From: Fennellomyces sp. T-0311
Taxonomy: Eukaryota > Mucoromycota > Mucoromycetes > Mucorales > Lichtheimiaceae
Length of the DNA stretch: 43,864 nt
Assembly: GCA_025266875.1 (NCBI GenBank)
Contig: JALLLT010000100.1
Location: forward strand, 1 to 43,864
Direction: 5' to 3'
In this document: positions 34,157-41,796 of the stretch, one piece after another
Layout of the letters: every line of letters begins with the position of its first letter
Position numbering within the stretch: the stretch's first letter is position 1
Made by a program: the position numbers and the translations under genes
The notes under the pieces: model-generated
What the model was told of the DNA's origin: nothing
The model's input: only the letters and a program-made list of their open reading frames with translations
Database searches by the model: none

Positions 34157-35562
34157 TTACTCAGTCATCGTCTTGTTACGCTTAGAGCGTCGACTAGTTG
34201 TGGCCGCTGGCCGCCTACTGGTGCTTGAGGTGCTATTAACAGATATAAACGCACATTAATGACAGTGCATATTAAGCAACAATGAGTAATTTGGAAATTA
34301 CCTTCTGGGAGTAGTTGGACTCCCTTGTTGAGCCGACGAGCCATTCCTAAAAAATTGCATAAGCATGTTTGTTGTAAGCGTTGTCAAATTACGATAAACC
34401 TACATCGACACATCTGCAATGGATGGTGCTCGGACACCATGAGGTTGAGAACTCCTCGGATTGCTATAGGAAATACATATATCTTAAATAGAAAAGCGCG
34501 CGCCAGCAGATATAACTTTGTAATGTGCCACTACTATACCTTGCTGTTGTGTTGCCACCTGCTTGCTCATTGGTTGTCGGGTTAGAGCAAAGCGACATGT
34601 CCACTGAGCCCGTACTATTGTATAGATTCGCAATAGTACATACAAATTATTATTAGGGATATAAGAAAAACAACAATCAAAGAGTGCACTTTACCTTTGG
34701 CTTTTGGGGCAGGGTAAAAGACGAAAGAAATTTCTTAGCTCTATTGATTATTTTAATGATGATAATGGTGTTTACGTACCTCATTTGATCGTTCTTGTCG
34801 GCATGGTCTTCATCAGGATCAGCAGCTCCTGGCTGCTCCTTTGATCCTCGCCCAAAATTATTCCATTTTGTGGACAAGAGGCAGCGAGTAATCCAGTCCT
34901 TATCGCATTCGTCGATCGGGATTTGTGGTTATCTTTTCAACAAATTGCGCCACTGCATTGTCTCGGACAGCCCGGATGTCTTTGCCTTTCCATCCTTGAG
35001 AATGGGTGTGCGTTGGTAAAAGGCTCACCATGTGCTCGATCGTCTTATCTGTGTCCCTTTCCAGCTTTATCAAGCATCTTTCCACATCATCTTTTCTATC
35101 TATGCCCCAAGGAGAGGCGTACAACGCTTGCAGAGCTTGCCTGACGTGAGTCTTTCCAGGGTTTTTCACGTTCGGCTTCTTGATGAATTGTGTTGGGAGA
35201 TCCGAACTTTCAATCGTTGCAACTACAGGCTCTGCTGCCACGCTCAGATTCTCGAGGGAAGCTTGTCTAGTCATGTGCGGGCGACTTTGCAGAAGTATCT
35301 CCAGCATACCCTGGACGCGTTCTACAGCCTGGCCAACTGTTGCAATTGCTTTCTCAGCGCGCTCCACCTTCTCATATAAGTACCAGTTGGGTGAGTATAG
35401 CGGGAAGGGGTTCGCTTCGGAATCACCAGATTGCAGTTGCTGGTGTGGTTGCAGTAGGAATTGTTGAAACGGTTGCTGCTGTTGCTGCTGTAGGTACGGT
35501 TGCTGCAGGTACTGTTGCTGTTGTTGGAAAGTCTGTTATTGCTGCTGCTGCTGCTGCGACAT
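34157..35562 (-). pseudogene. Gln-rich accessory gene of the CACTA-like element (TnpA-like position)
   Basis: The frame opens at ATG 35562 with a Gln run that is cut by TAA (35538-35536). It continues as a Gln-rich part, an alpha-helical part (YLYEKVERAEKAIATVGQAV) and a FIKKPNVKNPGKTHVRQALQ block to about 34910. There one base must be skipped to continue into IDECDKDWITRCLLSTKW. Seven further segments follow through six phase-2 introns: to 34780, 34733-34695, 34614-34540, 34463-34404, 34346-34302 and 34232-34157. They end in a Ser/Thr/Arg tail with a nuclear signal (SRRSKRNK). The intact splicing pattern shows a once functional gene. By position it may be the DNA-binding partner that recognises the sub-terminal repeats, as TnpA does in En/Spm; no sequence match to TnpA is claimed. 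Confidence 0.6.
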
Positions 35563-36189
35563 CTCTTGCAGTTCTTGTTGCGAAGATGGCGGTTGTTGCT
35601 GTTGGTGATTTTAATTCATGATGGAACGAAAAGTGATTACTTATATTTTTTCACGGCAAACTTACCGCACTTTTAACTTACCTCGCTTTAAGCTACCTCA
35701 CTTTTAACTTTTACGTTAAAGCATTTATAAAACTATGAAGCCGCGCGCACCCCGTACCACTACAGTAGATTGCGAATGGTGTGATGAACCTTTTCGCAAG
35801 AAGCAAATTCAAGATCACGAACGCCAATGCGAAAAAATCCGTGGCGTAACTTGGTTACCCCTGGCACCCCGCAAAAGCGCCAGCGCGTTGAAGCCCCGTA
35901 TGATCCGACTACTGTCCTGAGTAGCTCCAGTGCGGCACCTGATCTTAATGCCAACAGTGACGATGATTTTCCGTATCTCGATGAGATGAATTCTGGCTTT
36001 GATACGATGTCAATAGCTTCGGAAACTATATCTAACAGCGAAGTTGATGCTGCTATGCACGTCGACGACAATAATTATGAAGGAACGGGTTCTGGTGGCG
36101 AGGATGCCGAATCCATTCGCGAGCAAGGTGTCGAATCCATCATCCAGGGCGGCGGGTACGTCAGTCAGCAAGATGACGAACAGAGCTAT

Positions 36190-36301
36190 GAGGAAGGCAG
36201 ATCGAGTGATGAGGAAGGCAGATCGAGTGATGAGGAAGGCGAATCGGATAATGAGGAAGACGAATTGGATGATGAGGAAGACGAATTGGATGATGAGGAT
36301 G
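36190..36301 (+). repeat. Acidic tandem repeats inside the transposase gene
   Basis: Two kinds of short units repeat in frame. GAGGAAGGCAGATCGAGTGAT-like 21-mers give EEGRSSD, and GAGGAAGACGAATTGGATGAT-like 21-mers give EEDELDD. Together they form a strongly acidic, presumably disordered linker between the N-terminal zinc finger and the catalytic part. Confidence 0.85.
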
Positions 36302-37130
36302 GAATGACAGTAGGCGAAAACCCTCATCCAGTAACAGCAGCAATCGATGAAGGAAAGCCTATCGTCTGTCATGTACCTGAGGCCCAACCATTCGATGAGC
36401 AATTGAAACGCAGTGTTGAACTGTACAACATTGTGCAACAAAAAGGCATAACGGACAGCGCATACTCCAGTATTCTGAAGTTCGTTAATGAATGTCTTGC
36501 TACTCCAGAATTATGTAAGCTTATTTATTTCGAGTTTTGGTGTGCCGTATGCTTATACTATGAATCACTTCAGCCAGAAAGCAGATTATGTCGAAGTTCA
36601 AGGCCGAATCCACGCTCGCAAGAATGTACCCCGTGAAGCCAATTGACTACCATTACTGCCCAAAAGGCTGTACATTATTTACCGATTATGTCAGTATACA
36701 GTGCCCGACATGTCGCGAACTGCGGTACAAAGTGACGGATTTGCCTCAATATCGACCAAGAGCATCCCTGACGTATATGTCACTGGCTCAGCAGCTAGCA
36801 GCATTAGTGTCTAACGATACGAAGCGCGAACGCCTGCTTGCATTATCCAGCCGTGAAAGCGATGAAGCTGGGAAACTGAAGGACTTTTTTGACGGTTCCG
36901 TGTATCAAGGTCAGAAAAATACGCTTTTTCGACGCGATTTGGATCTTGCTATTATGCTGTATGTCGATGGATTCGTCCCTTTTCGTAAAGGAAGGTCAAA
37001 TATGACAATCTTCAACATTATATTGCTGAATCTCCCGCCAACGGAAAGGTAAGCTAGATTATGTGTCTTCTAAGAGGCAATACTACATCGATGCATAGAC
37101 AAGTTCAATTTCTCACGAATTTTTCACCTA

Positions 37131-38094
37131 CAGTGAACCCCCGCTTTTTCCTCCCCCGATTTTTCCTCTCCCTCGGTTTTTTCCCTGGTTTAGCTATGCC
37201 ATCCGCTCGATCATAGTGTTAATTTTCCCATCCTCGAAATTTTCCTGTTTGTCCCCAGCTTACTCTGAGGAAAAAAAACGGGGGATGAATAGAACTATGT
37301 CTAAATGATCATAAGTATGCTTTGAAAGCGTGTATATCCCTTTATTTTCTAATAAAAAATGATGTATTGTACGACTGTGTCGTATGAGCGCGCCTGAATA
37401 GATCATCATGAACGCTATGCAAGGCATCTGCTGTTGGGGCTTGTCCTGGATCATCAAGAATTTCAATCACCGTTTCAATTAGGCTTAGTTATTTCACGTA
37501 AACTATGTGGGGCGATTGATTCTTCAGTCCTAACGGTGTACCTCAAAATATGGTATCGGCCGCCATTATGACAGCATCAGTAATCTTTCATAGCACTTAT
37601 TGGCTCATATATCGCGCCTCGATCCGGATGATCATTCGGGAGCAACTATGTTGTAAATTAGTTTAGCAGGGACAATGTAAACCATATTCTGTAGCTTATT
37701 ATTACTTGTCTTTCACCGGTATTAAACGATACCTGAAGCGAACAATGGCAACACTACGTGACATATTAAGCAGGGACCAAAAAAGGCACAGTAACAAATC
37801 ACCATTGCTTGTGATATGCTGTTGTGTTTTATATAGTGTAATACTTATAATACAACATCATTCTTTCCGACCCAAAAAAACGTACAGTACCTTATCAATA
37901 TAGATACCCATCCACCTATCGCTATAGCGATAGACATGTAAACCAATGTACACATATAAAGAAGTGAACGGTGCTTAGACGATTACTGATACCCAGCGCG
38001 TACCACTTTGTGTAACCCCCGTTATTTCCTCACCCCCGCTTTTTCCGCGCTTTTGGGTGTTCCATCCGCGTAGGAAAAAAGCGGGGGTTCACTG
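37131..38094. mobile_element. Non-autonomous pogo/Fot-like element, 964 bp, nested in the transposase intron
   Basis: The element starts with CAGTGAACCCCCGCTTTTT and ends with the inverted copy; the first 19 bases match exactly and the match resumes after a one-base difference in the T run. It is flanked by TA on both sides (37129-37130 and 38095-38096). TA duplication and CAGTG ends are hallmarks of the Tc1/mariner-pogo-Fot group. No transposase frame is present, so it is a deletion derivative or MITE-like copy. Further CCCCCG/TTTTTCC blocks lie just inside both ends. Without it the host intron would be 88 nt, with a normal acceptor (TAATAG). The insertion lies 6 bp upstream of the exon. Confidence 0.85.
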
Positions 38095-40346
38095 TAATAG
38101 ATATAAAAACGAAAATATGATCCAAGTTACCATATTGCCAGTCAAGCCAAAGAACATGGATGCATTTTTAGAGCCTTTGTTCATTGAACTTCGCAATCTA
38201 CAAACGGCTGGATTGGAAATACGTTCTTTCAGTGGTATCTTTTCACTGAAAGTCCATTTGATGCTAGCTACAGGAGACCTTGTCGCTACACAGGAGCTTG
38301 CACATCACGGAACATATAGAGCTAAGTATGGATGTCGTATACCTCCAATCCAAACCATCACTGGACATAGTCCGGATGGTCCTGGTGACGGTAATTACTT
38401 TAAAGGATCACGTAATGTTTTGGAAGGATTTCGAGATATAGAGCAATTCCAAAATGGTCATCGAGTAAGTTTTTGTTCATTTACGATGGACCCGCTTTCT
38501 TACATCTATACTTAATATAGGATCTATCTATGAAGGCAAGAACGAAATTTGCCGAGCTATCTAGCTCTCACGGAGCATCATTCTTTGGCCTCGACGAAAT
38601 GCATTTGCTTGGAGCAAATTGCTCCAAACGTATATGGGAGATGATCTCGAGTAGCTTTTGCAATGCATCGACACCATTCGAATTGACAACCACGTCCCGA
38701 CAAACTATTGGTAATTCTGTAGAAGCATCATCTGCAACAATTCCTTCTTCAGTCTTTGAAGGTGATTTTTGAAGTAAGTAAAAAAATTTAATATCATCTT
38801 GTGCAAAATACTAACCACTAGTGCAATAGACTATCATACGAAACCTGGCACGATGCGATCGGTGGACTGGTTGTGTTTTCTGCAATTTGTGGTGCCAATA
38901 ATGGTTTATGATATGCTTGGACTAGAGCTTGGACCAGAAAAATCAAAGGCTGTAATCGACGCATTGGTTGCTCTTGTCACCTGATGTAGTATATCCCTAC
39001 TTTGGAACATATCGCAGGACGATATTGCTACGATGGAAAGGTATGATGCATATCGTAATAATATTTAATGGCGAAGAGATAACGACTAATACGAGGTTTA
39101 GCTCGTTTGTGAAGTGGCATCACTACTTGTATGACTATGTTGACCCTGTGCATGTACAACTCGATCATGCATTATTTACGACATATACCAGAGATAATCA
39201 AGCATCTTGGTCCGCTGCGAGGAATCAGTGCGAGGTCAATGGAACGGGCTATAGGTATATTGAATGGTCGACGCATTATCCCTGTATTTTGACAGATATT
39301 CTACATAGGCTTTTTTAAGCGTCGTATTAAGTCCCAAAAGAATCCAGGAGCCAATGTGGGCAACATACTTCGCCGTCAGCAAGCCTGTAGATACTACAAT
39401 TTACTTGAATAGCAGGAGGACGCTTCGAATGACAATGACGACAATGAACTGACGAAAGGGTACACGATCCAGAACGGTGCAGATGATATTCAACTTTGGA
39501 ATCATTTCTCAAAGAAAGTGCCCCATTACTCTGGAGGAAATGACGATTTGTGCGAATATCTTGCTAAATTTTGGAGACGCAAATTCCCTCACGATAGAAT
39601 CCGAGATGCTGACATATTGGACGATGATATCATGGTAGGACGGCGACTTTTCATAATCGATACAGTATACGACGCTAGAAAAACCAAGCGGAATACCACC
39701 AAGCTTTGTCACTTCTTAAAGTTTGATATTGGAGTGGATTTGGATAAAGGGAGAACACGCTCGGTAGAGCGGAGGGACGAAGTCCAAACGTTTTTCGGAG
39801 AAGCGATACTGTTTTTCACGCGTAAGTACAAAGGTAAGGAGAAGCAATATTTAATAGAGATTTTATAGACCAATTTTCGATCTTAGGCAATGAGAAAATG
39901 TTGTGCTTTGTGAATATGTTTGAAGGGGTGAAGCTGAACAGCGGCGGTTGTCCTTATGAATCTCACACAGTTGGCTATACGGGCAGACGATATGTTGTGG
40001 AAGTAGAGGCAGTAAAAGGGCATGCTGGAATTTTGAAGATGCCATACTCAAGTGGCCGTGCCAGTCCTGATACAGCAAACAGATATTATTACATCTACCC
40101 ACAGATGGTGCCAAATAGTATCAAAGTTGGTCAAATTGCCTTGCTTTAAGGACACTACAATATCGACTGCTATATTAATATCGCTAATAAATAGGTATTC
40201 ATAGAATTTTATTTCAACATTCTCTTTCGCGAAATAAAATTAAGCTAAATAAGGCACTGACCATATGATAGTAAACATGCTATGATCTAAGCAGATCATG
40301 CAAAGAGGCCGATAATGCTTATCGAGCTTTAGGAGAGACGCCAGCG

Positions 40347-40478
40347 TTTACAAGATTTTACAAGGAAACCACAAGATTTCACAAGTAAAGTAAATTATTT
40401 TCACTCCGCGTCCCGGTTTAGGCTAGACCAGTTACGTTTTACAAGAATTCACAGGAATTCACAAGATTTTACAAGACT
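40347..40478 (-). repeat. Right sub-terminal repeat clusters
   Basis: Two clusters (40347-40386 and 40437-40478) of ACAAGATTTTACAAG / CACAAGATTTCACAAG units. They are the inverted form of the left sub-terminal repeats and are more numerous than on the left. Confidence 0.75.
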
Positions 40479-40488
40479 TCTCGGGCCA

Positions 40489-40500
40489 TTTTTTATGGTG
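40489..40500 (-). repeat. Right terminal inverted repeat of the CACTA-like element
   Basis: TTTTTTATGGTG, the exact inverted copy of the left 12-bp end, followed by GTTA. Confidence 0.8.
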
Positions 40501-40658
40501 GTTATCACATGACGTCTTTCCTTGAACCATTCCCACTTTCGCGATCTCCGCGTCTGATAGGTCGTACGCCAGAATTGTATTTGGCTGTACGATTTTAATT
40601 CGAAACGCAAATCGACTCTAAACGGGTCACATGTGCTTGCTTCGCGCAAGATGCTCAA
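40501..40658 (-). other. Protein-like open frame cut by the transposon
   Basis: On the minus strand a frame without ATG reads FRVDLRFELKSYSQIQFWRT, then a TYQTRRSRKWEWFKERRHVI block, and runs straight into the transposon end. Its composition is protein-like. In the empty-site sequence it would stop after about eight more codons. It may be a decayed host or element gene. The family is not recognised. Confidence 0.35.
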
Positions 40659-40941
40659 CCTTACAGACGCATTATTTTTGTTCTACCGCTTTAGAATTGA
40701 GCCATGTACGTTCGAACCGCAGGGGAGAGACCTAATACCGTTAGATGCAGGTCTATCACCTCTCGAAAGTAAATTATAACCTTTAAACTATAATACAACA
40801 GCTTACATAACTTCTTGCTTAGAAAAGATAGTTTTATTTTACTTTGGTCATAGTTTCCTGACAGTCTTGTACGCCACTGCGTACATATTTGCGCAGATTT
40901 TGGCACCTGGGTGGAACAAACCATGACACTTTTGGCCGTTC
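40659..40941. other. No gene recognised between the two elements
   Basis: AT-rich sequence between the CACTA-like element and the lysine-rich frame. TTCGAAC at about 40712 recalls a tRNA T-loop, but no cloverleaf can be formed. I see nothing else. Confidence 0.5.
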
Positions 40942-41326
40942 CTATAGCCGATTCTCATTTGCTAATGTGAAATACAGCACAGTTAAGGAATCAGTGAATA
41001 TTGTTGGAATAGCCTGATATACTTGTAAGCTTTGAAAAAAAAAGTACATATGGCCGTTCGTGTTCATGTTACCCCTTTTCGACCCAGATTCTGCTGCTGA
41101 AGGGTGCGGCCTTTTCTGCCCAGCTGTCTTGATCGCCTTCTTCTTTTTCCGCTTCCGAGCCTTCTTGGCCTTTCCTTTGCCAGTCATTCCCTTACCAGTC
41201 TTGTTCTTTGCTGTAGAGTGCGTCACCACAGCCCTACCCTTCCCTTTGCGAACAGGAACTACTTCTTCCGCACTGGAATCAGAGGAGCTAGATTCTTCAT
41301 TTTGATCGGCAGACAGGACCCTTGTC
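40942..41326 (-). CDS. Lysine-rich frame, possible 3' part of a gene
   Basis: The open frame reads an acidic Ser run (NEESSSSDSSAEEV), then GKGKAKKARKRKKKKAIKTA and a short hydrophobic end. Alternating acidic and basic blocks recall tails of chromatin or nucleolar proteins. No ATG opens it, so it would need an upstream exon or is a fragment. It overlaps the presumed LTR or 5' flank of the retrotransposon, and low-complexity coding here could be chance. Confidence 0.3.
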
Positions 41327-41630
41327 GTATCCTGACATACCAGTCATCCATTGTCTACAGACCTTTCCATCTCAGCCTTTGTTACATCCGTTCCTTTATT
41401 TCGACATCAACAACCGCACAGTTATCTATTGGCCTGTTCACTGGCTTGTGTGTCAGTGAGACCTTGATCTGGGTTCAGACTTCAAGAAGGACCATTCACG
41501 TTAACTCAGTCTCTGCATGATTATCCGCTCCTTCGTAATAAGGCAGTATGGTCATTAGGGATTACGGCGATAACACGGATTCGGCTCTGATAGAAAAGCA
41601 TTCACCTTCTCCGTCCCGACTCATCATCAT

Positions 41631-41639
41631 TATAAATAG
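41631..41639 (+). promoter_or_regulatory. TATA box upstream of gag-pol (probably inside the 5' LTR)
   Basis: TATAAATAG lies 158 nt before the gag start, and AATAAA follows at 41655-41660. A promoter followed closely by a poly(A) signal is the pattern of an LTR. The LTR limits cannot be set because only one copy is in the window. Confidence 0.45.
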
Positions 41640-41796
41640 AGAGTAGTTCTCTTCAATAAAACATTATCTTATTTTTGGTCTCGTCATTTGAAGCTTTCCA
41701 ATTGAGCGATACCACATTTTTTTTGACGAATTCTTTCGAACTCTACTCTAAACCTTTTTACATACATTACCTTACCTTTTCGTCCACCTCGTTACC

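Larger units (their letters stand above)
35735..40149 (+). pseudogene. Tnp2-type CACTA transposase gene, broken (about 8 exons)
   Basis: Segments: 35735-36514, 36574-37048, 38101-38464, 38521-38773, 38822-39040, 39102-39833 and 39887-40149. The start has a CEWCDEPFRKKQIQDHERQC zinc finger, then an acidic repeat region and a second Cys cluster (CPKGC...CPTC). The Transposase_21-like core contains MLYVDGFVPFRKG, YKNENMIQVTILPVKPKN, YFKGSRNVLEGF and ASFFGLDEMHLLG. The C-terminal segments include SFVKWHHYLYDYVDPVHV. Breaks: a frameshift in the A run near 35832, a TGA plus a one-base phase error near 38770, an in-frame TGA at 38982, an extra base in the T run near 39312, and TAG at 39410. Several lie in homopolymers, so sequencing errors may account for part. 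The third intron (37049-38100) is swollen by a nested 964-bp element. Confidence 0.82.
33784..40500. mobile_element. CACTA-like DNA transposon, complete, 6.7 kb
   Basis: Both ends carry the same 12-bp terminal inverted repeat, CACCATAAAAAA (33784-33795, and inverted at 40489-40500). GTTA stands directly outside each end (33780-33783 and 40501-40504), a target duplication; it can also be read as the 3-bp TTA usual for CACTA elements if the right end is one base longer. Sub-terminal clusters of CTTGTRAAATCYTG-like units occur at both ends in inverted orientation, another CACTA trait. Inside lie a Tnp2-type transposase gene (plus) and a Gln-rich accessory gene (minus), transcribed away from a shared centre at about 35.65 kb. 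The ends start CACCA rather than CACTA. Both genes carry frame breaks, so this copy is probably no longer autonomous. Confidence 0.85.

Noticed and set aside
36044..36441. Alternative frames over the acidic repeat region, both strands
   Set aside because: They arise because the 21-bp repeats are open in every frame; the acidic frame continues into the transposase.
37260..37466. 68-codon minus-strand frame inside the pogo-like element
   Set aside because: Too short for a transposase and without DDE or HTH features; at most a remnant.
37081..38100. CCCCCGCTTTTTCC blocks considered as an LTR or CRISPR-like array
   Set aside because: The blocks are the inverted ends and sub-terminal parts of one TA-flanked element, not direct terminal repeats or regularly spaced repeats.
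40700..40740. TTCGAAC resembling a tRNA T-loop
   Set aside because: The flanking bases do not pair as a T-stem and no A-box, anticodon arm or acceptor stem can be placed.
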